The notes: a model not told the origin generated them from the letters alone. Positions 26,241 to 36,064 are shown, numbered from the stretch's first letter. The stretch: DNA of 62,335 nucleotides from Nitrospirales bacterium (GCA_021604105.1 BQIW01000014.1:1-62335); one strand, 5' to 3'. Program-made: numbers and translations.

Positions 26241-27248
26241 ATGTTGGGAGTCCTAGTTAGCGGGATTACTGGGTTTGCAAAGAAGATCATCCAATCCAAT
26301 AAAGCCTTAGATACACTGAATTATGATCTTGCCAATATGGGAGAGTTTAGCAACCTTTTCGAGCATGAAAAGATGTTGTCAGATTATATACGTGTAAATA
26401 CATATTGTAATGCGATTCGGGAACATTTGAAACCTGGAGATTCAGCCATTGATTTGGGTACGGGCACTGGAATTCTCTCCCTATTTGCGGCGCGACAAGG
26501 GGCCAGAGTCTTCGCAATAGATCATTCCAAGTTTATAAGAGTTGCGCAAAAAATTGCCCAAAAGAATGGGATCGATAATATTAGATTCATCCGTTCAAAC
26601 AGCCGCCGGTTTACTCCTCCAGAAAATGTAGATTTCATTATTCATGAACAAATGGGTGATGATCTGTTTAACGAAAACATGATACAGAATTTGTTAGATC
26701 TAAAGCAGCGTGTCTTAAAAAAAACGGGGAAGATTCTTCCTGGCAGATTCATGTTATTTCTGGAGCCGGTTGCAATAAAAGAAAATTACCGTGTGCCATT
26801 TATCTGGGAAAAGCCTGTATCTGTAAGTGGTCTTCCACAGGAGGTTGATTTTGGCTTCTTGCGTGACTTGCCGGAAGCAAAGGAATTTCAACCTCCAGGA
26901 TATAACCGACACTTCGTGGATGAAGCCTCGCTAGATTTCTTCCTCGGGGAACCAGAACCTATAATGACATTCGATTTGAACGAGATAGACAGCGCCAAAG
27001 AGATACCTATGCATTGGGAAGCGAAGCGACTCGTCATTCGTCCTGGAGGTCTTGATGGATTTTGTCTTTTCTTCGGGGCTGACTTTGGGAAGGGCATTCA
27101 GTTTGATACTCGGCCCGGGCGCACCTGCTGGGCGAACCGTCTCTTTCGTATTCCACGAAAAGAGTACGGCCAAGGGGAAACCATAAAATTTTCTGTGAAA
27201 GCTGTTGATCTAAGAAGATCCTATACTTGGACATTCACTATTGATTAG
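26241..27248 (+). CDS. PRMT-like methyltransferase (type I arginine methyltransferase fold)
   Basis: This 335-residue protein has the PRMT order: HEKMLSDYIRVNTY (the N-terminal helix that contacts SAM and substrate), motif I DLGTGTG at 71-77, a double-E loop with E136 and E145 spaced exactly as in PRMT1, and an MHW at 257-259 where PRMTs have THW. A C-terminal beta-barrel region follows with GGLDGFCLFFGADF. Those elements match protein arginine N-methyltransferases better than small-molecule methyltransferases. Such enzymes are rare in bacteria. Inside an EPS locus its target could be a protein of the assembly machinery or a basic small molecule; nothing in the sequence identifies it. The SD sequence AAGGTAAGGAG lies just upstream. 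Confidence 0.75.
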   Translation: MLGVLVSGITGFAKKIIQSNKALDTLNYDLANMGEFSNLFEHEKMLSDYIRVNTYCNAIREHLKPGDSAIDLGTGTGILSLFAARQGARVFAIDHSKFIRVAQKIAQKNGIDNIRFIRSNSRRFTPPENVDFIIHEQMGDDLFNENMIQNLLDLKQRVLKKTGKILPGRFMLFLEPVAIKENYRVPFIWEKPVSVSGLPQEVDFGFLRDLPEAKEFQPPGYNRHFVDEASLDFFLGEPEPIMTFDLNEIDSAKEIPMHWEAKRLVIRPGGLDGFCLFFGADFGKGIQFDTRPGRTCWANRLFRIPRKEYGQGETIKFSVKAVDLRRSYTWTFTID

Positions 27249-28003
27249 ATGACCCTGGACAGGCCCCATCCAGCTAAAGAAAATTCCAACCAATTTAGAT
27301 TTAAAGGTTTTGGGTAGCGGGAACTTTCCGGCAAAAAAATGGGTAGGAGAGCAAGGTCTCAGGTAGAATTTTGAGCTAAGAAAGCTACAAAAAGTCGCTC
27401 TTACCGAATCACCTCCTGTTGATCACCTGTATTGACGAGTTATCCTGCTAAAGGGAGTATTTATTTCGCTCAGGGTGATCCCGCAGGGAGTGAAAAAAAT
27501 TAACAGAAAACCCAAGAAATTATTTGGATTCCTTAACCTGCCAGTTCACTCAGTTATCACCAAAATAGCCCTAAATTTTCGTCAATAATCAAGTTGGCGT
27601 CGAAACTGGCTTCTTCGCAAATACGTACTATTGCTGAATGGTAGTGCCTGCGTCTTACGCTTTTATTAGTTTTTTATCATTTTAGTTTTTTTATAGGGAA
27701 GGGACTTTCTTGCACTACTACTTTTGACTTCAATTTATTTCCTGCTGCTATGATTTTGCCTTAAGGTTCGGCTTTTTCTCCAGACTGGAAGAAAAAGGAT
27801 TCCTGGAGATAAAAATGATGTCTTTGATTCGTATCCAGCATGATCCTATTGTGTGGCGTAGATTTTGCTTATCCCTACGATCAGTTAATTGTGAACCAAA
27901 AATCTTACCACAGGTTTAATGAAATAAACGGGGGCGAAATGAAAATGGGAAATAGCAAATCTGGCAGAGTGCCAATTTTGAAAATTTAAGGAGGGCATGA
28001 CAT
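27249..28003. other. AT-rich gap before a secreted protein gene
   Basis: No gene is supported. A strong SD (AAGGAGG) lies just before the ATG at 28004. A 13-nt palindrome TGGCAGAGTGCCA at 27962-27974 sits 30 nt before that start and might be an operator, but it is short. Confidence 0.35.
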
Positions 28004-29083
28004 ATGTTCACGATACGAGTTTTATTCGTTGGGATCATAACTTTGGCCATGACGGTGCAAGTGTATGCCCTTGATGCGATTCCTGAAAAACTTTCTGATT
28101 GGACCGAAAAAGGGGTTGTTCTCCAGAACAGTTCAGGCCTGGCCTGGGAAAATAAACCTGGCATCGCTGTGAGTGGTATCTCGAAAGTGGGCGGGATCTA
28201 TTATCTCCATTATCTCGCAGGGTTTAACGGGTGTTGGAATGCGGATGGTGATGTCAACCACCAATCTCTCGGTCTTGCCACCAGTACGGACGGAGTGAAC
28301 TTTACAAAATACGCAGGGAATCCGGTGTTGAAACCCCATGACTTCTTACCCGTCAGTTCTCAGGAAGAAGGGGTCCGAACCGCGTATATTCGGTATCTGC
28401 CTTCTAAGGGGAAGTTTTACGGTTACTTTGGTGTCGAATCGCCAGGTGGCTCTCAGACATGTAACTTCGGTGGAGGAGGAACCTGTGGCTGTAATATTGG
28501 TGTTGATGCCCGGGTGTATGGAGCTACGTCGGTTGACGGGAAAACTTGGACTGTGGAAGGGTCGGTCGGTGGTACATATTCCTCAAGTGGTAGCGAAGTC
28601 TATGCCGCAGACTGGGTGTATGATGGCAGTAATTTCAGTCTGTATGTCACCACGGCTGAAGGTGGCAGGAACAAGGCTGCATCAAGAGGGTCAAACCCAT
28701 TGAGTCTCAATGAATTAGGCGGTGTAAGTGCACTCGACTGGGGTTGGTCCGGGCTTGACGCCTATTTACACGATGATAACAACACCCTCACATTAATATA
28801 CAACCCCCAGGGTGGGAGTCATCCTGGTAGCAGCAATGACAACCTGTATTTTGCGACCACTCACCTCGACGACATGAAGAATATTCAAAACGAGCGGGTT
28901 ATCACTACATCGGGGGTACTACAAAATAAAATCTTTCGAGACGGAAACGAGTGGAAATGGTATTACAGTGATGACCCGAGTTGGAATAATAATGTCATCA
29001 AACTTCGCACACACCCGATCACCAATGCGGACAATGTGCCTCCGCAACCTCCCAAAAATCTGAAGGTCGCGCCCATTAATTGA
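28004..29083 (+). CDS. Secreted beta-propeller protein, GH32/GH43-like fold
   Basis: This 359-residue protein has a signal peptide of about 23 residues (LFVGIITLAMTVQVYA). Repeated propeller blades follow, with LATSTDGVNFTKYAGNPVL, the five-bladed glycosidase pattern, and with several GIYYLHYLAG/GKFYGYFGV-type strands. Cysteines in a Gly-rich patch (CNFGGGGTCGCN) suggest disulfides. The catalytic Asp/Glu trio of GH32/43 is not clearly placed, so it may bind rather than cleave sugars. The end DNVPPQPPKNLKVAPIN resembles the first strand of a fibronectin type III domain that then stops. A protein at 60210-61472 has the same kind of end. Confidence 0.65.
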   Translation: MFTIRVLFVGIITLAMTVQVYALDAIPEKLSDWTEKGVVLQNSSGLAWENKPGIAVSGISKVGGIYYLHYLAGFNGCWNADGDVNHQSLGLATSTDGVNFTKYAGNPVLKPHDFLPVSSQEEGVRTAYIRYLPSKGKFYGYFGVESPGGSQTCNFGGGGTCGCNIGVDARVYGATSVDGKTWTVEGSVGGTYSSSGSEVYAADWVYDGSNFSLYVTTAEGGRNKAASRGSNPLSLNELGGVSALDWGWSGLDAYLHDDNNTLTLIYNPQGGSHPGSSNDNLYFATTHLDDMKNIQNERVITTSGVLQNKIFRDGNEWKWYYSDDPSWNNNVIKLRTHPITNADNVPPQPPKNLKVAPIN

Positions 29084-30352
29084 TTTAACCGGGGATTCCA
29101 ACTCTGGTTCGTGGTTGAGCGGATCAGCTGCAATAGATTTGTGATTTTGTGTTTCCGACCAACAATGGAAAAGCAACTGGCAGGAGCAGCTACATGATGA
29201 GTGTGATCTTGTATGCAAGGCTACCAATTCAGGCTCTATGGTAAACGGTTCAGAACCAAATTTTTAACGGTCTAGGTGGCGGGAGCCAGGCTCAGTCGTG
29301 AGCATGACCTCGGCTTTCGCTGGTCAGCTGTCCGATCTTGGCATGCAGATTCTGTTGCATCCGTTCATGGTCGGCAGCAGTGACGAGGTTGCGCTAAAAA
29401 CAGTTTCTGCCTTGCTAAGCCCCAGTCCTGAATCTGATTTGGATGGACAGTAACGTGCTCGGCTATTTCGCCTGACGTGTGTTCGCCCTTGACGGCCGCT
29501 AAAGCGAACTTGGTTTTAAATCCGGGGGAATGATTCCGTCGGGATTTTCGTGCCGTCTTCTGCTCTTTTTGTTATCAAGCAATTTAACGCAGAAGAATCC
29601 ACTTCACACCCAAATTATTCTGTCCAATCAGGGGGCCATCTCTGATGTCGTCTTTTGCCAAGATTGGTTCTGCCTCTCTGGGATTCAATCAATTTCGAGC
29701 CACGCACGCAGCCGATAGTGCTCGGTCGGAATCCTAATTTAAATTTTACCCACCAAATTTACATCATCAACCTTTCGGTGTCGCCAGGGCTTATGCTCCA
29801 CATGTCAGGGGCTTGGTGTGGCCGAGTGGATCGTGATTTTTTGGCCTGATTTGGGCTTTTACGATGGCCTGCATCTTTATGATGGAGTTCCATTATCAAG
29901 GAAAGCTAAGGCACCACGTCTTTCGTACCCACGTGCGAATAGAGCCGTTCGGAAGGGGACGGGCCCCTCTTGACGACTCCGGTTTCTTTCACTGGAGGGT
30001 CACCAGTCTAAGACCCTTTAGTTTCGTCTTTCCGTATCCGAAACGTACATACATATTCTTTTCTTACGGGTCTTACAGAAAAATAGGATTTATGTGCTGT
30101 TTGTATCCTGACTGGCATGATTCAGGAATTCTTGTTCTTGAAAATGCTGTTGACCGTGGAAGGGTATGTGCTTCCATCGCAAGCTTGTCTCTGTTACGAC
30201 ACTAGTCCTTCTTCTGGAGTAGGAGTAAAAAAATCCATTTGTGTTAGGAATGCTAGGGGAAACATTCGTGAAACGATTAGGAGTTATTCGGTGATACTTT
30301 TCCCGATCGCACGGACTCCGATACGGAGCTTCTTGGATTAAGATCTTAGATT
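29084..30352. other. 1.3-kb gap with an IS remnant
   Basis: The left part (about 29285-29550) holds a minus-strand IS3 orfA remnant, listed separately. The rest has only reading frames without recognisable families. The plus-strand frame 29864-30205 is not supported by composition or homology that I can see. Confidence 0.35.
29285..29550 (-). pseudogene. Degenerate IS3-family orfA transposase remnant
   Basis: On the minus strand the sequence reads RRNHSPGFKTKFALAAVKGE, then a helix-turn-helix with VHPNQIQDW, and ends in a stop near 29372. Continued in another frame it gives NLHAKIGQLTSE. This matches the N-terminal HTH and the coiled-coil of IS3-family OrfA, but with frameshifts and a stop, so it is dead. 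No inverted repeats were found. It shows that this intergenic stretch was an IS landing site. Confidence 0.75.
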
Positions 30353-31270
30353 ATGCGACCTCTCCTTTCTATTGTGGTTCCCATTTTCAATGAGGAGGAA
30401 TGTGTCCGTCCTCTTTATGAGGCCATTCGAACCGCATGTGAGAAAAATGGGCAATCCTATGAAATCGTGTTCGCGGATGATGGGAGCCAAGATCGGACCT
30501 TTGAGCTACTTCAAGAGCTTTATCAGCAACATCCTGGAATCACCGTGATTCGTTTTCGGAAAAATTTTGGACAAACGGCAGCTATGGCCGCCGGGTTCAG
30601 GGCGGCTCGGGGAAAGGTCGTTATCAGTATGGATGGGGATCTGCAAAATGATCCCAGTGATATTCCCCGACTGTTGGCAAAAATAGAAGAGGGTTTTGAT
30701 GTTGTCTGTGGATGGAGGAGGGAAAGGAAGGATAAATTTCTTTCCCGCCGTTTTCCTTCCGTGATTGCAAACTGGCTTATCGGCAAGATCACAGGAGTGG
30801 CCATTCATGACAACGGGTGTTCTCTGAAAGCCTACCGTGCCTCAATTATTAAACGCGTGTCCTTATACTCTGAGCTCCATCGTTTTATTCCCGCTATGTC
30901 AACCTTGGCTGGAGCGAGAATTGCTGAATTGGTTGTGACCCATCACCCACGGATATTCGGGAAAAGCAAATACGGAATTTCCAGGGCTTGGCGTGTGTTT
31001 TTGGATTTGTTCCTGGTGAAAATGGTGACAGGATTTGCCTCCAGGCCAGCATTATGGTTTGGCATATTAGCCATTCCTGGAGCATTGTTAGGTACCCTCA
31101 CCTTGCTGGTTCTTCTTTTTTCTGAGGGCATTGGCATTGTGTTTCCCGCCACCGCGTTTTTGTTATTTGCCCTGACAGGACATTTGCTGACTATGGGGGT
31201 TCTTGGCGAAATGATCCTTCATTCCGGGGATTACCGTCCGGACCAGATGATATCGAAAGTCCATGCTTAA
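30353..31270 (+). CDS. GT2 glycosyltransferase, ArnC/DPM1-like with two C-terminal TM helices
   Basis: This 305-residue protein begins RPLLSIVVPIFNEEE and has the metal-binding D94-G95-D96 in ISMDGDLQNDP, then a CSLKAYR block. Two membrane helices near the C-terminus (ALWFGILAIPGALLGTLTLL; AFLLFALTGHLLTMGVLGEM) are typical of undecaprenyl-phosphate-sugar synthases such as ArnC or GtrB. It likely makes a polyprenyl-phosphate sugar as donor for a periplasmic transferase, perhaps the GT39-like protein encoded at 47737-49431. A tandem paralog with a lost DxD follows at 31488. Confidence 0.88.
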   Translation: MRPLLSIVVPIFNEEECVRPLYEAIRTACEKNGQSYEIVFADDGSQDRTFELLQELYQQHPGITVIRFRKNFGQTAAMAAGFRAARGKVVISMDGDLQNDPSDIPRLLAKIEEGFDVVCGWRRERKDKFLSRRFPSVIANWLIGKITGVAIHDNGCSLKAYRASIIKRVSLYSELHRFIPAMSTLAGARIAELVVTHHPRIFGKSKYGISRAWRVFLDLFLVKMVTGFASRPALWFGILAIPGALLGTLTLLVLLFSEGIGIVFPATAFLLFALTGHLLTMGVLGEMILHSGDYRPDQMISKVHA

Positions 31271-31487
31271 TAATTTTCTCGTTCTGTCTCCATGGTGCCG
31301 AGGGGAATTCTTCAGCACGTCCGAAAAAAATGTATAGACAACTTGTTAGACATGGAAAGTCCGGCTGTAACCTTCAAAAAGATTTTCGTATTCTTTTTGC
31401 AGTTTGGCGTTTCCTAATTTTCCTAACCCAAAGCTTTTTTCCCCTTGCCTCTGCCGTGTTAGGTTCTTTTAGAAAAGGTCGTTTTTC

Positions 31488-32486
31488 ATGACGGTCCATC
31501 ATTCAGAGCCAGATGGTGTCTCTTCAGAATCCATGGCTGTCGCTGTTTCTGTTGTGGTGCCGGTCACAGAACGATGTGATGCCTTAGATGAGATTTATCG
31601 TGTGCATGCTGAGGTCTTACGTAGCTTGGTACCCTCATTCGAATTTATTTTTGTCTTAGACGAAGGATATGAAAAAGCTGCCCAGCCGCTTCATGGCCTG
31701 ATAGGGCAGGGAGAGCCTATTCGAATCGTTCCACTTCAGCGGCATTTTGGAGAAGCCACTGTCCTTATGGTGGGATTCCAGCAGGCCCAAGCCGACGTTA
31801 TTATTACGCTGTCGGCGTATTTCCAAACACTTCCTGAAGGTCTGCGCACGGTAATGAGTTCCCTCAATGAGGGGTATGATCTGATTGTGACCCGTCGTTA
31901 TCCCCGACAGGATCCCTGGATCAATCGTCTTCAAAATCGTGTCTTCCATTGTGCCATGCGATTGCTTACCGGCGTGCAATTTCATGATATGAGTTGTGGG
32001 CTTCGTGGCATTCGGAAGCATGTGGTTCGGGAAGTGAATCTTTATGGAGATTTGCATCGGTTTCTCCCTTTGCTTGCTTATCAACGGGGATTTCGAGTGG
32101 TGGAACGAGATGTGGCACAGCACCCAGCTGATTGTCATTCCCGAATGCTTCGTCCCGGGGTGTATCTTCGCCGGTTTCTCGATATCATTACCGTTGTCTT
32201 TCTATTCAAATTCACCAAAAAACCATTACGATTTTTTGGGTTGGTTGGGGCGGGGTTGTTTTCCGGTGGTCTGGGCATTTCTATGATTTTGGCTATGCAA
32301 AAACTTTTTGGTCTCACAGGACTTACCGATCGGCCATTGTTAATCCTGGGTGCTTTGTTGATGGTACTCGGAGTCCAAACCGCCTCCGTCGGTCTCCTGG
32401 GTGAGATGATCGTTTTTACTCACGCCAGGAAAATGAAGGACTACACTGTGAAGTCCATTCTCAAATACAAGGGCTCTATGGAGTGA
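31488..32486 (+). CDS. GT2-like protein, ArnC-like, lacking the DxD motif
   Basis: This 332-residue paralog of the upstream ArnC-like enzyme keeps the GT-A start (VSVVVPVTER), the CGLRGIR block and two C-terminal membrane helices. At the DxD site it has S109-A110-Y111 where the upstream enzyme has DGD. Without the two aspartates metal-dependent transfer is unlikely, so it may be a partner, a regulator, or a pseudoenzyme that binds the lipid carrier. The gene is intact and overlaps the next gene by 4 nt, so it is under selection to be expressed. Confidence in the family is high; in the function, low. Confidence 0.8.
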   Translation: MTVHHSEPDGVSSESMAVAVSVVVPVTERCDALDEIYRVHAEVLRSLVPSFEFIFVLDEGYEKAAQPLHGLIGQGEPIRIVPLQRHFGEATVLMVGFQQAQADVIITLSAYFQTLPEGLRTVMSSLNEGYDLIVTRRYPRQDPWINRLQNRVFHCAMRLLTGVQFHDMSCGLRGIRKHVVREVNLYGDLHRFLPLLAYQRGFRVVERDVAQHPADCHSRMLRPGVYLRRFLDIITVVFLFKFTKKPLRFFGLVGAGLFSGGLGISMILAMQKLFGLTGLTDRPLLILGALLMVLGVQTASVGLLGEMIVFTHARKMKDYTVKSILKYKGSME

Positions 32487-33019
32487 ACTCAGTCCCATTT
32501 TGGTCGGTAGTACAAGCTGATATTGAGAGACTTCAAGAATCTGTCTCTGGTGGAAGAGGTTTTTTGAGTGGGCTCTTGTCCCAGGGGTTTTTAGCCATTT
32601 TCACTTATCGTTTCTTTCACTGGTTCTATGAGCGTCATGTTCCTACTCAGCCCATCCGTTTTCTGTTTGAGCGGATTGTTGAAATAACCACGGGCATATC
32701 TATTCCTGCGAAAGCCCGAATAGGCAAAGGGCTCCGCATACATCATTTTGGTGGAATCATCATTCATTCTGAGGCTGTTATTGGGGAGGGATGTACCATT
32801 CACCAGGGCGTAACCTTGGGGGATCTTGGAGGGTGGGGTGGTGCTCCTTGTGTGGGCAATCATGTGTTCATCGGTGCTGGAGCAAAACTTCTTGGGAACA
32901 TCACGATTGGGGATGGTTCGCGTATCGGAGCTAATGCTGTGGTGCTGACGTCGGTTCCACCACACTGTCTGGCGGTGGGAGTACCGGCCGTGATTAAAAA
33001 TAGTACTAAAGACGTTTGA
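32483..33019 (+). CDS. CysE-like serine O-acetyltransferase / sugar acetyltransferase
   Basis: This 178-residue protein has a short helical N-terminus and then the left-handed beta-helix of the CysE family with IPAKARIGKGLRIHHFGG, VIGEGCTIHQGVTLG and NITIGDGSRIGANAVV. The catalytic His of this family lies in IHHFGG. Those enzymes use acetyl-CoA; EPS loci often contain such a gene, sometimes named epsC, that may acetylate a sugar rather than serine. The GTG start overlaps the stop of the GT2-like gene (GTGA), indicating a coupled operon with the GT2 pair. Confidence 0.85.
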   Translation: MNSVPFWSVVQADIERLQESVSGGRGFLSGLLSQGFLAIFTYRFFHWFYERHVPTQPIRFLFERIVEITTGISIPAKARIGKGLRIHHFGGIIIHSEAVIGEGCTIHQGVTLGDLGGWGGAPCVGNHVFIGAGAKLLGNITIGDGSRIGANAVVLTSVPPHCLAVGVPAVIKNSTKDV

Positions 33020-33045
33020 TAGGTATTCAAAATTTTGTGACTGCA

Positions 33046-34203
33046 ATGAGCATATTGATTCTCATGGACAGATTTCTCCCCGATGATGGTGGATCTATTA
33101 ATTGGATGGTGAATACTTACAGCCGGTGGTCAACAGAGGAAGTCATTTTTGTCGTCCCAGAATGCGAAAATTCGGAAACTGTTGACCTTTCTCTCCCGTT
33201 CAAGGTGATTAGAGTTCCCATGGGATTTACAAGCTGGGATCCCATGCTTCCTCAAACATTTTTTTTCTACGTGAGGCTGGCTTTACAAGTGCAGAAAATT
33301 TGTCGGCATTATCATGTCCGGCAAATCCACTGTGCCAAAGTGCTTCCCGAAGGTCTGGTGGCCTGGTGGATTCATCTTATTAAAGGAATCTCCTATATCC
33401 TATATGCGCATGGAGAGGAAATCCTATTAACACAAACTTCACGGAAGTTCTCATGGCTTCTCCCTAAGCTCTACAATGGTGCCTCTGCTCTTATCAGCAA
33501 TTCCAGGAATACGAGGTCTCTTTTACATCGTATCGGGGTTACACTGACCACTATTCATGTCATTCATCCGGCAGTCGATGCCACTGCTTTCGGCGCAGAG
33601 CGTACCAACCCTAATTGGATTCGCAAACAGTATGATCTGGAAAATTCACAGGTTCTGTTAACAGTGGGGCGCCTCCAGCGTCGAAAAGGGCAAGATATGG
33701 TGATCAGAGCTTTGCCAAAAGTCCAAGAACAATATCCGCATGTAAAATATATGATTGTTGGGGAAGGAGATGATCTTGCCTATCTGCAATCATTGGCTGA
33801 AGAAGAAGGAGTAGGGAGGAGTGTGGTGTTTGCCGGGCATGTTGGGAAAGAGGATCTTTCTGGGTTTTACGCTGCGTGCGATATTTTTGTGATGCCCAAT
33901 CGGCAGATTGGAGCAGATATTGAAGGGTTTGGAATGGTGTTTTTGGAGGCGAGTGCATCGGGGAAACCGGTGATTGGAGGAAAAAGTGGCGGGACGGATG
34001 AAGCAATTTTGGAGGGTATAACCGGATACAGGGTGAACGGGGATAATGCTGATGACATTGCTGAAACGATCCTGCGCCTGCTTTCTTGTCCGGAGGACGG
34101 CAAAAGAATGGGTACCGAAGGGCGCAGGTGGGTCTGCCATGAATGTTCTTGGGATGCGGTAGTTCATCAAACGCATCATGTGGTGTCGAGTCTTCATGGA
34201 TAA
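33046..34203 (+). CDS. Glycosyltransferase family 4
   Basis: This 385-residue GT-B enzyme begins MSILILMDRFLPDDGGSI with the GT4 acceptor-side loop. It ends with a C-terminal donor domain (LTVGRLQRRKGQDMVIRALP, YMIVGEGDD, VFAGHVG) and the EX7E region EGFGMVFLE. It likely adds one sugar of the repeat unit. The ATG at 33046 was preferred over an in-frame TTG at 33016, which overlaps the stop of the previous gene. It is separated from the next methyltransferase gene by only 16 nt. Confidence 0.9.
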   Translation: MSILILMDRFLPDDGGSINWMVNTYSRWSTEEVIFVVPECENSETVDLSLPFKVIRVPMGFTSWDPMLPQTFFFYVRLALQVQKICRHYHVRQIHCAKVLPEGLVAWWIHLIKGISYILYAHGEEILLTQTSRKFSWLLPKLYNGASALISNSRNTRSLLHRIGVTLTTIHVIHPAVDATAFGAERTNPNWIRKQYDLENSQVLLTVGRLQRRKGQDMVIRALPKVQEQYPHVKYMIVGEGDDLAYLQSLAEEEGVGRSVVFAGHVGKEDLSGFYAACDIFVMPNRQIGADIEGFGMVFLEASASGKPVIGGKSGGTDEAILEGITGYRVNGDNADDIAETILRLLSCPEDGKRMGTEGRRWVCHECSWDAVVHQTHHVVSSLHG

Positions 34204-34219
34204 CGAAGGGACTATCTGC

Positions 34220-34996
34220 ATGAAAACGGACAAAGATGCTTGCGAAGAACAAAATGTGGCAGGTCTCTATCAAGATACTCAGGTTGCGGAATCCTATTGT
34301 CAGCGACGATTTGCCCACTCCTGGAGTAGTCTCTTACATAGAAAACAAGTGACTGAGGTGAACCGGGCTCTTGCCCAATTCCAACCTGGCGATACGGTGG
34401 AACTGGCTCCCGGTCCGGCTCGCCTGACCACCGAAATACGGGGAGTTCAACGGGGGATCATGGTTGAATATAGTCATGAGATGTTGACTGTGGCCCAAAA
34501 GCGTTTAAGTGAGGCAGGGCTTGCTTCTAGGTGGGATTTGCGTCATGGCAATGCCTTCGACCTTCAATCTATGGACATCCATTGCGATTTCCTCTTTACG
34601 TTTCGGTTTATACGGCATTTTATTATGAGCGATCGAATCCGTCTCTACAAACAGATTCATCACTGTCTAAGGCCAGGCGGGTATTTTATCATGGATGTCG
34701 TGAATCGAATTATGCGGGAACGAATCGAGGCACAAAGCAGTAAAAAATCAAAAAATGAGTTGCCGGTTTATGACATGGCCTATACTCCATGTGAATTTGA
34801 GGATGAAATAGAAGAGCATGGGTTTGTGGTTCGTCGGCTGATTCCTGTGATTAAGCATTTTGGTCTCCAGAGTTGGGTCAGTTTCACGTTAGATCACCGT
34901 ATTGCTTCGTTAGCTTATGTCACCGTTGCAATACTAGAAAGGGTACCTTCTTTGGAGCCATTGGAATGGATTGCCGTGTGTCAGAAGATGGAATAA
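34220..34996 (+). CDS. Class I SAM methyltransferase
   Basis: This 258-residue protein shows a weak motif I VELAPGPARLT (in place of the usual E/DxGxGxG), VEYSHEML as the adenine/ribose-binding acidic loop, and HHCLRPGGYFIMDVVN, a class I methyltransferase order. The start at 34220 has GAAGGGA 8 nt upstream; longer frames overlap the preceding glycosyltransferase gene. It likely methylates a sugar hydroxyl, with no evidence for the acceptor. It sits in the second gene train between two GT4 enzymes. Confidence 0.78.
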   Translation: MKTDKDACEEQNVAGLYQDTQVAESYCQRRFAHSWSSLLHRKQVTEVNRALAQFQPGDTVELAPGPARLTTEIRGVQRGIMVEYSHEMLTVAQKRLSEAGLASRWDLRHGNAFDLQSMDIHCDFLFTFRFIRHFIMSDRIRLYKQIHHCLRPGGYFIMDVVNRIMRERIEAQSSKKSKNELPVYDMAYTPCEFEDEIEEHGFVVRRLIPVIKHFGLQSWVSFTLDHRIASLAYVTVAILERVPSLEPLEWIAVCQKME

Positions 34997-35026
34997 TTCA
35001 ATGAAGATTGTAGCAATTGAATTTTT

Positions 35027-36064
35027 ATGCGCGTGATTTATTGGAATACTTCTTGTCTTGAACCGGAGATTGAGGCCATTTCAAAGGAAGTCTTTCAGTT
35101 AGCCCGCCACTTTGATCCTAGTTTGATTTTCAGCATTAATTCACATTTGTTGTTTCGGCATTCGTGGAAGGAGCGATTTATCGGATTTCATCCAAATTTC
35201 GATCTGCTTCTTCGGGCGCTTATTCCAATGGTAGCCCGTTTTGGGGATATTCACCATATCTATGGGGAGCTTTGTCCTTGGATATTTTTCAAAACTCTCC
35301 ATAACGTAAGGCCTCTCCTTCTCACCGTCGCCTCCGAAAAAGGTACCATAAATCAGGAATTTTTTAATTGCTGCCAAAAAATCATTGTACAAACCGAAAC
35401 ACTTCGTGAAAAGTTAGTGGACCTTGGGGTGGAAAAAACGAAAGTCGAGCTTATTTATCCCGGTGTGAAGTGTTCGCAATTTCGGCCGGTGTCGGATGGG
35501 CCACGGATTACAGAACGGCCACGGGTGTTGTTTGCCACAGCCCCACGCAGTCAGGACGAGATGGAAGGGCGTGGTGTGTGGTTGCTGCTTCATGCGGCCA
35601 AGGAAGCGCAGGATGTGGATTTTACGCTCCTCTATCGACCGTGGAGAACCGGATATACGAGTCTGAATCCTACAAGAAACTTTATTGCTAACCACCATAT
35701 TCAGAATGTGGTGCTGGACAATGCTGCAGTATCTGACATGTCGGTTCTGTATAGAGCTCATCACTTCATTGTCATACCCTATACTTCCTCCGACGGTGGA
35801 AAAGAATGTCCCAACAGCTTAATTGAGGCCTTAGCAAGTGGTCTCCCAGCGCTTATTTCATCTGCTTGTCCTTTTTCGTATTTTGTTGAAGCGCATCAGT
35901 GTGGGGTGGTGTTTGAACCATCTCCTTCCAATTTTATTAAAGCCCTTGAAGAAGGAGTCCGAAAGCTTCCACTCTTATCAAAAAATGCTGCCAAGGTGGC
36001 TAGAAAGAAATTTTCACAAGAAATCGTTTTGCAAAAATATGAAACGATGTATCGAAAGTTCTAA
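35027..36064 (+). CDS. Glycosyltransferase, GT4-like
   Basis: This 345-residue protein begins MRVIYWNTSCLEPEIEAISK and has GT-B features: QKIIVQTETLREKL, VELIYPGV, RVLFATAPRS, an IVIPYTSSDGGKECPNSLIEALASG region corresponding to the GT4 donor site, and a C-terminal helix. Those place it with divergent GT4 enzymes. It probably adds a sugar to the lipid-linked intermediate. The start ATG at 35027 has a weak ribosome-binding site. The next gene starts 56 nt downstream; a longer frame of that gene that overlaps this one is an artefact. Confidence 0.82.
   Translation: MRVIYWNTSCLEPEIEAISKEVFQLARHFDPSLIFSINSHLLFRHSWKERFIGFHPNFDLLLRALIPMVARFGDIHHIYGELCPWIFFKTLHNVRPLLLTVASEKGTINQEFFNCCQKIIVQTETLREKLVDLGVEKTKVELIYPGVKCSQFRPVSDGPRITERPRVLFATAPRSQDEMEGRGVWLLLHAAKEAQDVDFTLLYRPWRTGYTSLNPTRNFIANHHIQNVVLDNAAVSDMSVLYRAHHFIVIPYTSSDGGKECPNSLIEALASGLPALISSACPFSYFVEAHQCGVVFEPSPSNFIKALEEGVRKLPLLSKNAAKVARKKFSQEIVLQKYETMYRKF

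Noticed and set aside
27962-27974. Palindrome TGGCAGAGTGCCA upstream of the secreted propeller gene
   Set aside because: Only 5-bp arms; expected by chance at this frequency. It is noted as a possible operator but not supported.
29864-30205. 113-codon plus-strand ORF between the secreted gene and the GT2 gene
   Set aside because: Composition is not protein-like in family terms and no motif is seen.
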